A program made the translations under genes and the position numbers. The notes below the pieces were generated by a model, which saw only the letters and a list, made by a program, of their open reading frames with translations, did no database searches and was not told the DNA's origin. A DNA stretch of 64,000 nucleotides, taken from Desmodus rotundus. Its lineage: Eukaryota; Chordata; Mammalia; Chiroptera; Phyllostomidae. Positions 49,680-60,072 of the stretch are shown in pieces. The stretch's first letter is position 1. Each line of letters opens with the position of its first letter. The DNA lies in assembly GCF_022682495.2 (NCBI RefSeq), contig NC_071397.1, positions 30,147,427 to 30,211,426 on the forward strand, given 5' to 3'.

Positions 49680-50390
49680 GGGGACTTTTCAAGGCCACGA
49701 ATAACAGGAAGTGAGGCTCACTATGGCTATTTTGGAAACTGGGTAAACTAGGTGAATAGCCATTAGAAAACAAAGTTTTAAACTGAGACAAAAAACTCTC
49801 GGGCACTCTTCTAAAAGTAGTTGTAAGCTACGAAGGCTGGAAGAAACAGCCGTTACTAAATAGGATGCTGCCTCTCTTTGAAGAAATGGCCATCTAGATG
49901 CACAGGGCCTCTCCTTGCCACACACACCCATGCCTTCGTCTCTCCTGATGGAGCTGCTGACAGTCTGTGGGAAATTACTCTTTAACCCCCTAAACTGCAC
50001 TCCCATCTCCCAGAAGGCCAGACCAGGGCCCGGGGGTGCTGAAGGCCTCGGCAGCCTGCACGCATCTTTGGGCAGGGTCATGACATGGTCCCTCTGGTGC
50101 GCTGAGGCTGCCATCGTGTCCTGGGGTGAAGAGCCAAATGCTTGCTTTTGGGTCTCTCCACATGCCCTCTGGTGTGTCGCTGGGCTCAGTGACAGCCTGC
50201 CTGTCTGCTGGTTCTGGTGTGTCCTCCTAGGGGCAACTGCTCTGAGTAGCCTGGAGGAGATCCATTCCTATCACCTGCCTCCCCGGGGTCTTTCCACAAG
50301 ATTAACAGTAACTGCACGAGAGAAGGGCAGAAACTCTGAGGAAGTCTGGAGGAACCCAGAAGAATCACATATTCCTTGGCTGTAGATTTA
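49680..50390. other. GC-richer unassigned block
   Basis: This block stands out from its AT-rich surroundings. It has a 156-codon frame on the plus strand (49915-50385) and a 141-codon frame on the minus strand (49689-50114). Neither has recognisable domains or splice structure, and they overlap each other. It may be an old LTR or other repeat, or part of a non-coding transcript. Confidence 0.35.
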
Positions 50391-50394
50391 ATAA

Positions 50395-52345
50395 CAAGTC
50401 CCCTTCTGAGTTGAGGGTAAGTCCAGAATGTGTTTTCCTATCTATTTCTTACTTATGGTAATGCTTTTAGGTGATCAGATAAGTGTAAAGGGCCAAGAAT
50501 ATGAAGGATATAAAATAATAACAGATATTTAATGGCAATAAAGAGAAAAAGGAAACTTGGGGTTACATATATTTTGATTTATAGAAAATAAGCAATAACT
50601 TTGGAGGTACTAGGCAAAATTTCTTCTTTTTTTTTATTGAGGTCAGAGTTCCTGTACTTCACAGTGTTTATACTAATTTTCATTTAAAAATTTGAATATT
50701 TGTTTTATTGAAATGTGGCTAGACAAGATCTTTACAGTTCAGCATCTTGAACTGAATACAAAATCCCAAATATGGGTCTTAGTGCTGCTCATTGTCTGAA
50801 TAAGGAATCCAAACATTGTTCCTGAACAAATGTTATTTTTAAAATTTAAACATTGCTCAACTTTTAGTCTACAGGCTGAACTTAGTTATGCCAATTATGA
50901 TTTATTACTGAATTATTATATTAATTTAAATTTGCCTTCACTGATATCTTAATTTACACTAATAAATTCTACAAATGTGTTACCATTGCTTTATTAATAA
51001 CTTTAGTGTGATTGGTATAAAGGGCTTTAAGCAGTGAAAATACTTAGTGTTGAATATGAATCTAGAATTGTCCTTGGAATTGAAAACTATCTCTTAGAAA
51101 TAAATTAGTCCTTTAAAAATGGTAAACTTCTCTCTTAGCAAACCACAGTATTGCATGGATTGTACAAGGGAATATTTTTCAAACTCAAATGTCCCTAAAA
51201 TAAGATGCATTTTAGAATCAACTGCTTCTTAGTTTTCAGGCAACGTTATTGCTTTGGGGGATTAGCCAACACTTCAGGGCCCTGAAAAGGCTGCAGAAGG
51301 CACCTCACCTGTGCAGCCAGGGCGTTCCAACTTCTCAAGTCTGGTGATGACATCAGTGATCTACTCCCAACACTTTTACTTTACTACAAAATAATAAAAA
51401 CAACAGAAAGAATGACCAGAAATAATAGAAATAAGGTTGCTTTTGATAAAAGAGGGTAATATTTTTATAACGCTATATTTTTCTCCATAGGTCTTAAGTT
51501 CCTAGGAGCTACTGAGAATTTAACTCCTGAGCTTTGATCTACCCTTTCCTTTTATTTGAAAGGCTGTCAAAGGAAATTATGCAACAATAAACTTTCTCTC
51601 TGAACTTCCCTAAAACACAACTCACTATAAAAAAAAAACAATTCATTATAAGCTAAATGTATCTTCGGTTCTATCCAAAACAACCTGGATGGTCCCTGGA
51701 GCCTCATCCATCAAGTACATGACTGAAGCATGATAAGGCTGAAAACAGTTACAGTGAAGCCTGGCTATAATATTTGTATAGCTTAGGGTAGATTTTGGAT
51801 GTAGGGAATTAGAAGTTATACTTTCTAATAGATAATTGTGATAGTAGTTCCTCCTTCTTTCATATAAATATATATTATAGTTGAATTCAATGTTCTTTGA
51901 AGACATTGGATAAATTATGATTAGAGCTAAAATATATCGATAAATTAATATATGCCTGGCACTGAATATTTTTTTGTATGAAGCAAAGGCATACTTCTTT
52001 AGTATTAATGCAGGAATATTAAGTATTTTCAAAGGTAGGGATAATGAAAAAATTTAAGTTTTCAGATATGGTAATTTCTGTGTCCAGAACCTAGAGATGA
52101 GAGACCTCCAGAATTAACTTTCTTAAATACGTAAATTGGACACAATGTGATCAATTATATTTACTTTTAAAAATTAGTACTTAAGGTTGTTATACTACTT
52201 CATGTAAAACTATGTTCTTTAGAAAATACGTTGCACAACTTGGCACAAAAATCTATAGCCAAAAATCTATTGCTAAGAGGTGGTGGGAAAGGTAAAGACT
52301 TAATTGCAGTGGTTATATGCACAAACTCATACAGGCTTACACAGA
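50395..52345. other. AT-rich intergenic sequence, nothing assigned
   Basis: No gene or confident repeat is recognised. The 128-codon minus-strand frame at 51646-52032 is Ile/Tyr/Lys-rich, as expected from AT-rich non-coding DNA. Confidence 0.4.
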
Positions 52346-52349
52346 TACT

Positions 52350-52880
52350 TTATACTGTTTCATTACCTACTGCTGGATTAGAAACTACTGCAAAATTGAG
52401 TGACTTCAAACAACAGCCGTTTTATTATATTTCACTATTTTGAGGGTCAGGAAATTGAGTGGGGCTCTGCTGAGTAGTTCCTTTGTTTCACACGGCATCA
52501 ATGAGGTCGCTGGGAGGTATTCAGCTGGTAAGTGGGCTTGCCCGGAGAATCCAAAATAAAAAAAACAAGACAGCAGGATTCAGCAGGGAATGCTGGAAGG
52601 CAGGGTTCAGCTGGGACTAGTGACCAGAAGACATGCATTCCGGCCTTTCTTGGCACAGCCATCTCAAGGTGGTTGAACTTACATCGCAGCTCAGGGCTAC
52701 CAGAGAGTATGTTCCAAGAGACCTCAGTAGATGATCCAAGTTTCCTTATAGCTTAACCTTGAAGATTCCAGATATTCTATTTTTGAAAATCCTCATTTCC
52801 ATTTTCTAAAGCAAGCCACTGAGTTTAGCCCTTGATTCAAAAGGAAGGGAATTTGACTCTACCTTTCAGTGGGAGGAGGA
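52350..52880 (-). repeat. Probable ancient mammalian interspersed repeat
   Basis: The series 'attgagtgacttcaaacaac', 'ttgagggtcaggaaattgag', 'ttcagctggtaagtgggctt', later 'aagcaagccactgagtttag' resembles a widespread mammalian repeat that begins with 'tggcttaaacaacag'-like sequence. The family is not named with confidence and the orientation is provisional. Confidence 0.45.
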
Positions 52881-53214
52881 CACAAAATATAAGGACACCT
52901 TTAGTTTACACGCACCTAAACCAACCGATGGAGCACTTGGGCACAGCGACTGTCCCCAGACTTTCATGTCTGCAGTGTTTCTGTCCATGGACAGCATTTA
53001 CTTCCGCAACGTGTTCTGGTCCTCTGCCAATGGAAGATGAATCCAAGTCTCCACATATGAGCCGGCCTTCTGCTGCCGCCCCATTTCTTCTTCTCTAAGT
53101 CATGATGACCAAAAAGTATTTTTGTGTGTCTGTTACTTACTAGTTTTAGAGCTTTGCCCAGTCATGAATCATACAAAGGGAGAGCTGCAAGGGACACCGG
53201 GGATTAAATCTGGG

Positions 53215-53290
53215 CCTGCTTTACAGATGAGGAAATTCAGGTCAGAAGCTGATTAGGGACAGAGCCACAGCTGGGATCTCCTGCCGCTCT
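53215..53290 (+). mobile_element. MIR SINE fragment
   Basis: 'tttacagatgaggaaattca' followed by 'acagagccacagctgggatc' is the MIR core in sense orientation. Confidence 0.65.
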
Positions 53291-54121
53291 GCTTGAAGAC
53301 AGAAAACCCTGACTGATCTGTGGAGTGAGCATCCTGTTCACCTGATCCTTCTCCTGCAAACAGCCCAGCCGGGCTTGATTCCGTATCCTATTTTATCTTG
53401 AAACATTAAAAACAGAAACTATTTATTTTAAGTGCAGCAGATAACTCTCGTCCATCTAAACTATATCGAACCACATTCAGCAAATGTTCACTGAGTATCT
53501 ACGAAGTTCCGCGCACGAAGACCGTGGCTGCCTTCAAGAGGTTTTCCTTCTTGTTAGAAGGTCATAACACAAAGTTTACAGCAGTCGCTTTTCTCTGGGC
53601 CACTTACTGGATCACCCTATTTTATCTTTAAGTACTTCTGTAATAAGTCCCCCTCCCCCCACCGCCAACCCCCAGAACAGGCCAAGGGACCAAGGATTCC
53701 GAGTTTTTATTCTACTCAGAGTCCCAATTTGGAGTGGGTATTAGTAAAACTGTCCACAGATCACCGTGTAAGTCTATTCGTTATTGCCGTCTTTGTGTTG
53801 AGAGACTTTTGCTTATTAAACGAGGTGACAGCTTTGACTTTCTTCAGACCACAGGGACTCCAGGTGGCTGCCCTAAACAGTCTTCATAGTTCGGGTTTTC
53901 TGTTTATATGGTACCCGGTCACCATCAGCTTTTGTCTTCAGCTGCAGCTAATTTGTCTTCCTCTCGAACCAGCAGGGAGAAGGGGAGGGAACAGGACTCC
54001 CGGCGGACGGTGACACCTCCTCGACATCAGGTCCACCCCAGCCCGCCCTCCGGAGCGGGGCGGGAGGAATCACTGCTCCCGCTAGCGGGGAAAGAGCCCC
54101 CAGCCCGCACCGCCGGGCCAG

Positions 54122-54169
54122 TGGGGGGCAGGGGGGAGGGGGCGCGGGGGGGGGCGCGGGAGGAAGGGG
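54122..54169 (+). promoter_or_regulatory. G-rich tract, potential G-quadruplex
   Basis: Five or more runs of three to nine G lie within 48 bases on the plus strand, separated by one to six bases, about 430 bp upstream of the OGFRL1 start codon. This meets the usual G-quadruplex pattern. Whether it is transcribed or only promoter DNA depends on the unmapped start site. Confidence 0.6.
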
Positions 54170-54501
54170 CAGGTTGGCAGCCGACCCCGACCCACCCCCG
54201 GGGACCTGAAAAGGCCGAAAGGGGGCAGACGCGGGAGCGGGGTGCAGAGGGAAAAGTGAGGCGTGTCCCCCGAGCCTCGGGCGGCGGGGCTGGGCAGTGG
54301 GCCCCCGCGGGCTCCCAGCTCCCGCCGGCTCCCGCCCAAGGGGAGGAGAAGGAACCAGATGGGCGGGTTCAAGCGTCGGCGGCAGCGGCGGGCTCGGGGC
54401 CGCCGGCTCCTCCCCGCGAGTGCGCCCGTCCGCCGCTCGCTGCGCTGAGGCAGTGCGGCGGCGGGCGCGCCAGGCTGCCGCCCTGCGCCCCGGCCGCGGC
54501 C

Positions 54502-54519
54502 ATGCCCCGGCCCCGATAG
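54502..54519 (+). other. Short upstream ORF (five codons) in the OGFRL1 leader
   Basis: ATG at 54502 with G at -3 opens a Met-Pro-Arg-Pro-Arg frame ending in TAG at 54517-54519, 75 bases before the main start codon. If transcription begins upstream of it, scanning ribosomes would meet it first and must reinitiate or leak past. Its functional role is inference. Confidence 0.55.
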
Positions 54520-54594
54520 CGCGCCTGCCGCAGCCCGCGCCCCGCCGCCCGCGCCCCGCAGCCGCGCGGCTCCGCGCCCGCCGCCGCCTCTTCA

Positions 54595-54834
54595 ATGGGC
54601 AACCTGCTCGGCGGGGTCAGCTTCCGCGAGCCCACCACCGTGGAGGACTGCGACTCCACCTGGCAGACGGACTCGGAGCCCGAGCCCGAGCCCGAGCCCG
54701 AGGAGCCGGGGTCCGGCGGCGGCGGCGGCGAGGGCCCGGGGCAGGAGCCCGCGCAGCCCGCGGAGCGAGCCGGCGGGCGTTCCCGCGCCAGCCCCGCGCC
54801 GGACGAGGACGCCGAGGTGGCGCGCGCCGAGCAG
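54595..54834 (+). CDS. OGFRL1: OGFRL1 coding exon 1 (opioid growth factor receptor-like 1), partial gene
   Basis: Eighty codons from ATG 54595 to the donor CAG|GTACGC at 54835. The first residues MGNLLGGVSFREPTTVEDCD match the conserved N-terminus of mammalian OGFRL1 as I know it. The rest of the exon is low-complexity: an acidic Glu-Pro run (residues 28-35, four GAGCCC units), a Gly run (41-45), then a disordered Pro/Ala/Glu-rich tail. MGNLLGG fits the N-myristoylation pattern (Gly2, small residue at 6). The gene belongs to the OGFr family. OGFR binds met-enkephalin, while the role of OGFRL1 is poorly known. This exon lies before the folded OGFr domain. The start is chosen by homology, being the first in-frame ATG of that N-terminus. 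It is driven by the surrounding CpG island. Confidence 0.93.
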
Positions 54835-56571
54835 GTACGCGGCCCCGTCGTGGCCTCGGGCTGGGCCGGGGCGCCCTCGCGCCGGCGCCGGGAGGAAGGA
54901 CATCGCCCGCGAGAGGACCGAGCGCCCGGCTGCCTGCGCGCGGAGGCCGGGGGCGCGGGGCGGCCGTTCACCCCGCGAGGCGGTCCCCGCGGTGCCGCCC
55001 GCCGCCCCGCACACTCGGCGGCCTGCGGTGGCCTTGGGCGTCGCGGTCCGGTCGCCGCCAGCAGGGGGCCCGACCGTGGGCAGGACGAGGAAGTCCCCCA
55101 AGGCAGAACCCAACTCCAGTGGGTGTTGCTCTGCCTCTGCAGCGCAGCTGGACGTGGCGACGGTGGGGTGGGAGGAACCTGTCTAAAAATAGAGGGTTGT
55201 GGAAACCGGTCTAGAACGTGTTATCGGTAAAAAATTACCCAGAATAAGGTGGGACTGCAGTTGATCAGTAGCAAGCACTCTCCCCTACAGGGGGGTCTAA
55301 AGCCTCTAAAATATTGTAGGAGGTCCCCCATCCGAAGTTAAAACGTCACAGTTTTTCCCTAAGTAAGGCCTTCCAACCGAGTTCAGGCCACTCTTCAGAA
55401 TCTTATTACACCCAGAAAACTTGTTGATCCAACTGTGGTTAAATCATTTTACCTAATACAGTTTGGATGAGAGCTTAGTAAAGAGGTAAATGTCCCATTT
55501 AATCTTTGATGGAACTGAGAATAATTCAGAAAACTTTAAAAAGGAGGAACTGTATAGCTAACCCTCTGAGGAAGTGTGCACCGTGGCGCGTTCAAGGTTT
55601 GCTCTGCATTGGGCCTCCTCTGTCAACTGGGAACAACGAGAGTGAAAACAATGGAGCTCAAAGTCACAAGTGACCACAGCGTTCTTTGCTGGAGGAGAGG
55701 AATCACCTCCTAAGTACTACGGCTAAGGCTGCCTCATACAGCTCGTTGATCATCTGTGTTTAGGTCAGGAGGAAACATAAAGTATTCGTGCTGCCTCTGT
55801 GCTAAAGGAGTTACTTCAATTAGCTGCAGTTTGGGGGTGGGGTGGGAGTTGCTGTTTTTAAGTCTCATTTTAGAGAAAACAAGCCTAGAGAGAAGCTTGC
55901 TCACGATCAGAGAGAGAATGATGCAAACCCAGGTATACCTATCACCAATGTCAAAATCTTTAACCTGTTGAAATTATAAATATTCTTATGTCCCTTGTGT
56001 TCTGGTTTGCTGCTGGGTCATTTTGCATTGTGAATTCAAGCCCCGGAAAGTACTAGACCACTGTATTGCGTGTTTTTCCCTTCCACTTGTCTCCCAATTA
56101 ATTAACCTAAAGAAGTTTTGGTTATCAAAACACATCAGGTCCATCTTTGTAAACCAGTTTGATAATTAATATTTCAATCAGTTGATTGCAACACCAGCCC
56201 TCCCTTTTTTCCTTTAATGATTAATTTTTCTTGTTGGTATCACCATCTAACTTCTACTTTTTTATTTTGCTTTTGACTATCAACCCTATTTGTTCCCCAC
56301 TCCAGATAGTCAATTCATTTGCAAGTACTACTGGAGCCACCTTTAAAATATATCTCAAACTGACTACTACTCGCCACCTCCTATTTGACAAGTGATGGTG
56401 CCATTAACTCAGATGGGGAAGTCTAGGGAGAAAGCAGCTTCAGAGTGTACATCAAAAATTCTCTTGAGTTTGATACTCTATTGCATATCAAACTTGAGTA
56501 GTTAATTACATCTGCAAAAGGAACCCCAGTCCAAAACTGGAGTCCTCAGTGTGTACGATTGGTGGTATTTA

Positions 56572-56779
56572 CAGGCCTGGCTGGTGTGGCTCAGTGGATG
56601 GAATGCCAGCCTGTGAACCAAAGGGTCGCCGGTTTGATTCCCAGTCAGGGCACATGCCCAGGTCGGCAGGTCAGGACCCCAGCTGAGGGCACACGAGAGG
56701 CAACCACACATTGATGTTTCTCTTCCACTCTCTCCCTCCCTTCCCCTCTTTGTAAAAATAAATAAATAAAATCTTAAAA
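56572..56779 (+). mobile_element. Ves SINE in OGFRL1 intron 1
   Basis: It has the head 'ggctggtgtggctcagtgga', B-box region 'ccggtttgattcccagtcag', CT-rich region and AAATAAATAAAATC tail, in the same orientation as the gene. The 15-bp target duplication GATTGGTGGTATTTA is perfect at 56557-56571 and 56780-56794, so the insertion is relatively recent. The minus-strand 138-codon frame across it is not a gene. Confidence 0.96.
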
Positions 56780-57489
56780 GATTGGTGGTATTTAAAGTCA
56801 TGCAAAGATACCAGGTCATCAAGGAGTGATGAAGAATGACGCCTAAGCCTAGGGCTCTCTTCAGTTTAGAGCACGTGAAGAGGAGGAGGAGCCGAAGGGA
56901 CTGACAAGGGGTGCACAATGAGGTAGGAAGAAAACCAGGGGAGATGTGTTACCTGACAGTGTTTCAGGAAGTTGGGAGGCGTTGTTTGGCGCATAGCTGC
57001 TCAGAGGTCCCCTGAGTTGAGCGCTGAGACAGTAATCGTTTGGTGAGATGGAGATTTACTAATGATGTTCACAAGCGCTGTTCTGATGGCATGCTGAGGA
57101 TCCCATCAAAAGCCTGGTTGGGATGGGTCATGGGAGAACAGAAGAGAGACAGGGAGTATGCACAGCTCTTTGGTTGTTTTACTATAAAAGGGAGAAGAAC
57201 TATGAATCTGCAATTAAGGGGGGATTTGGATCAAGGAAGGTTGTGTATGTTTAAGATTACAGATGCTACAGCATGTTTGCTGAGGAGAATGAGCCTGAAG
57301 AGAAGGAAATTTTGATGATACAGGTACTAGGAACAATTGTTAAGGAACGAAATCTTTGCCTGAGCAGTTGAAAAGGGCTGGGATTGAGAGTGCAAAAGGA
57401 GCAGAAGTTGGAGGAGCAGGGATGGATGCTGGCAGGTTGGTACATTTAGAAGTTGAAGGGGGCAGTCGTTCTCGCGGTGACCCAGGGCA

Positions 57490-57630
57490 TTAGGTAGGGC
57501 ACGAGTCATTACCTTCATTTCACATACAATAAAACTAAGATTCAGTTAAGTGATTTGCTTAACGCCTCACAAATAAGCAGCAGAGTTGAGACTGAGCCCA
57601 AGTCTCCTGCTTCCAAGTCTTGGGCTGTTG
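57490..57630 (+). mobile_element. MIR SINE, sense
   Basis: 'acaataaaactaagattcag', 'ttaagtgatttgcttaacgc', 'gcagagttgagactgagccc' follow the MIR core order in sense orientation. Confidence 0.75.
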
Positions 57631-57744
57631 AAATTATACCAAAGTTTCTGTAGGGATCCCTTACTTTTAGTGGAGCCGAAATTGATTTGTACCTAATTAG
57701 TTGTACTGTGAGCTCAGATCACAGGATTCTGGTTGTTTTCCTGT

Positions 57745-57930
57745 CATTGAGCTCTGGGTTCCTTTGAACTTCTCTAAGCCTGGGTTACCTTGTTTCTAAG
57801 ATGGAAACACTAATACCTGCCAATGAGGTGTGTTAAAGAATCAAATGAAATAATATACATGTAAATGCTTTGTAAATGCAAAAGTGCTTTCTATACAAAT
57901 GTAGAATGATGATTCATATGGTTGTAGCTC
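57745..57930 (+). mobile_element. MIR SINE, sense (3' half)
   Basis: 'cttctctaagcctgggttac', 'aagatggaaacactaatacc', 'gaatcaaatgaaataatata' and 'gtaaatgctttgtaaatgca' match the 3' half of MIR. Confidence 0.75.
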
Positions 57931-59050
57931 AGACTAAATAGATTCTGAAACTTGCTAGGCAGAGCTATTTTGAAATGTGTGGCAAGGAGCAGAATTTAAA
58001 CTTTTCCTTGCTTATGTAACATGATAGAGTAGCTAATGTTGAACATCAGAGAATGTGGTATTAAGGTATCTCTGTACTTGTAGTAATAGTGAGAATCACA
58101 CCACTTCAAAAATGTTCAAAAATTGCTTACAGGAGACCGGTCTCAGTACGGAGGGGTAGGGGACGATGAGAAAAGGATCGTCCTTGTCGTCAGTCTCATT
58201 GTCCTGAGACACCCTGGATGGGAAGCACTTGCACATTCTAGTACTATGTAGTGTACACATGGAATGTAAATCGATTACATTGATCTACATCTTATATTGA
58301 AAAAATTACTTCATGGTGGTGGGTATTTTCTTCAGAATATAAATAGTATGAATAAATTACTACATATAAGTCATTACAATCTGAAGCTCATTCCATTTGA
58401 GAGCTTTTCATTTACATCTGTGTATATATTTTAAATTTGCTAGTTTATATTACATTGTGTTATCAGTGAATCAACAGATTATTCATGCCTTTGTGTACTT
58501 ATTATGGTGCTATGAAGGATGGCGTTTAGAAAGCCTTTTAGTTTGTTTTAAAAGCCTCTTTTTTCTTACATGAATTACTTGATTCCCAAATGAAGCTAAA
58601 TGTTGCAAAGTTAATGACAATTTTCTATGTAGCATTGATTTATTTTACTTTTTTTTTAGTATCATGTACAGTATTCTAAAATAAGTTTCGTCATAGAAAC
58701 ACTTGTGTGACCTATGGTAAAATATATGTCTTAAATTTATTTTGAGTTCTATTTCTGATGGATATTGATCTATAACATTTAGCCTCTATATGCTTTTGGT
58801 GAGTAATAAAGTTTGTTATTTAGTAAAACACCTTAGGACAAATGTTACTGGGTTTAAAGCAGGAAGATGGAATGCCAACAAATGTTAGTGAACAATATTA
58901 GAAGAACATTATAATATTTTTAGTAATCTGGACGGCTCGATACTTTTTAGGCTTTTTTATGGATGTTCATTGTTTTATGTTTGTTCAGGAAATTTCTCAG
59001 TGAAATTATCTTGCTTCAACCTGCGAATGGAATCTCACTTTTTATTTTAG

Positions 59051-59137
59051 GGTGCTGATTCCACGGAAGCAACTGCCAAACCAAAGAGAAGTTTTTATGC
59101 TGCGAGGGATTTGTACAAATATCGACACCAGTACCCA
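59051..59137 (+). CDS. OGFRL1: OGFRL1 coding exon 2
   Basis: Twenty-nine codons in phase 0 at both ends, between the acceptor TTTTATTTTAG (ending 59050) and the donor CCA|GTAAGA at 59138. It encodes GADSTEATAKPKRSFYAARD followed by LYKYRHQYP. The 'RDLYKYRHQYP' stretch begins the conserved OGFr N-terminal domain. It joins exon 1 (ending Glu-Gln) without a frame change across a 4216-bp intron. The antisense 167-codon frame across this region (59016-59519) is a shadow. Confidence 0.93.
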
Positions 59138-59294
59138 GTAAGATATGGAATGCTTTTTTTCCTAAAATGATTATAAAATATTTCCCTTGCGTTTTTCTTA
59201 ATCTGTGGCCAATCAACAAACACGCAAGAAGGATCTTTGTGCTTTTTAAAATATGTCCGTATGCTGGAGATTGATTTATTTTTTCCTTTAGCAG

Positions 59295-59373
59295 AACTTC
59301 AAAGATATCCGATATCAAAATGACTTGAGCAATCTTCGCTTTTATAAGAATAAAATTCCATTTAAGCCAGATG
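59295..59373 (+). CDS. OGFRL1: OGFRL1 coding exon 3
   Basis: Seventy-nine bases encoding NFKDIRYQNDLSNLRFYKNK, then IPFKPD and the first base of the next codon, ending at donor ATG|GTGAGT (59374). This is the conserved OGFr-domain core. The upstream intron is only 157 bp. The acceptor is a tandem TAGCAG: use of the second AG (exon from 59295) gives the form I know from other mammals; use of the first (exon from 59292) would add one Gln. Exon 4 onward is not in the window, so the protein is truncated at about residue 135 here by the window edge, not by mutation. Confidence 0.92.
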
Positions 59374-60060
59374 GTGAGTAATCTGCTACATTGGTAAGAA
59401 GCAAAGTCTAAATAATAAGTACAACTAGTTATTCTTGATTTATTCCATGGTCGGTACATTCTCAATGCACCTGTTTGTGGACTGGATTGATTTTGCTGTG
59501 CAATCTGATGTGTCCTCACCGTCCGAGACCTGAGACTTCTTGGTATCCACTTGGCAAATTGTGTTGGAATAACTGCGCATACCTTCCCACCACCTGGTTA
59601 CAGCGGCTATTATCTGAAAAGTAGCAGGGGCCATTATTGTGAGTAGAAAGCAGAGGACATTTTTAAAACCATTTTTAAAATCTAAAAATATTTTTAGAAT
59701 ATTAGGGATTTTAGAGATCAAACTCAGCTTCCTCATTTAAAATATAAGGTCACGAGGTCTTACATCCGGAGTGACTGACTTGTCGGGCCACTTCATTGTG
59801 GAGTTGGGTCTAGGTTCCAGAGTTCAGTACTCTTTCCATGGTGCTGTACCTGAGAATTATGTAGAACATAATTGAAAAGTGATGTTTATGTTAGAATTAA
59901 CTTTGCTGTAGACTTTCAGATTCAGGAGTCAGGGAACTATAGCAACCCCAGTTCAGTATTCCAGTATCCTGCCTGGGAAGGGAGCTGCTACATATACAGT
60001 TGGTCTCCATTCAGCTCTGCCAAATAACTTGTCCCCTTCACAACTCCACAATTGCCCTCC
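59374..60060 (+). other. OGFRL1: OGFRL1 intron 3, first part
   Basis: The intron begins with GTGAGT at 59374 and runs past the window end. No repeat or gene is recognised up to the L1 insertion at 60073. The open minus-strand frames here are shadows. Confidence 0.7.
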
Positions 60061-60072
60061 TAGATCTTTTCT

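Larger units (their letters stand above)
53950..55110 (+). promoter_or_regulatory. OGFRL1: CpG-island promoter of OGFRL1
   Basis: GC content and CpG density rise sharply from about 53960 and fall after about 55110, spanning the first coding exon and start of intron 1. GC boxes include GGGGCGGGA at 54057-54065 and GGGCGGG at 54361-54367. No TATA box is seen in the proximal part, which fits a broad, constitutive CpG-island promoter. The transcription start cannot be fixed from sequence, but the 5' UTR must include at least the bases just before 54595. The GC bias opens long frames on both strands here; these are not genes. Confidence 0.85.
54835..59050 (+). other. OGFRL1: OGFRL1 intron 1
   Basis: A 4216-bp GT-AG intron. 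Its first part is in the CpG island; the rest is AT-rich. Besides the Ves SINE and two MIRs listed separately, nothing is recognised. Frames opened at 54595-55230 by reading through the donor are intronic. Confidence 0.9.

Noticed and set aside
53948..55113. Antisense frames of 96-215 codons opposite OGFRL1 exon 1
   Set aside because: Arg/Ala/Pro/Gly-rich translations are expected from GC-rich DNA on either strand; no homology or start context. A divergent non-coding RNA is possible but nothing supports a protein.
53908..55230. Long plus-strand frames (up to 305 codons) across the CpG island
   Set aside because: They read through the OGFRL1 leader, the wrong frame of exon 1, or past the GTACGC donor into intron 1. 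High GC removes stop codons. Only the frame from 54595 to 54834 matches a known protein.
5137..56779. tRNA-like A and B boxes at several places
   Set aside because: All lie inside Ves SINEs with A-rich tails and target duplications; no cloverleaf with anticodon stem was supported, so none is called a tRNA gene.
59016..59519. 167-codon minus-strand frame over OGFRL1 exons 2 and 3
   Set aside because: It is the shadow of conserved plus-strand exons plus AT-rich intron; no recognisable protein.
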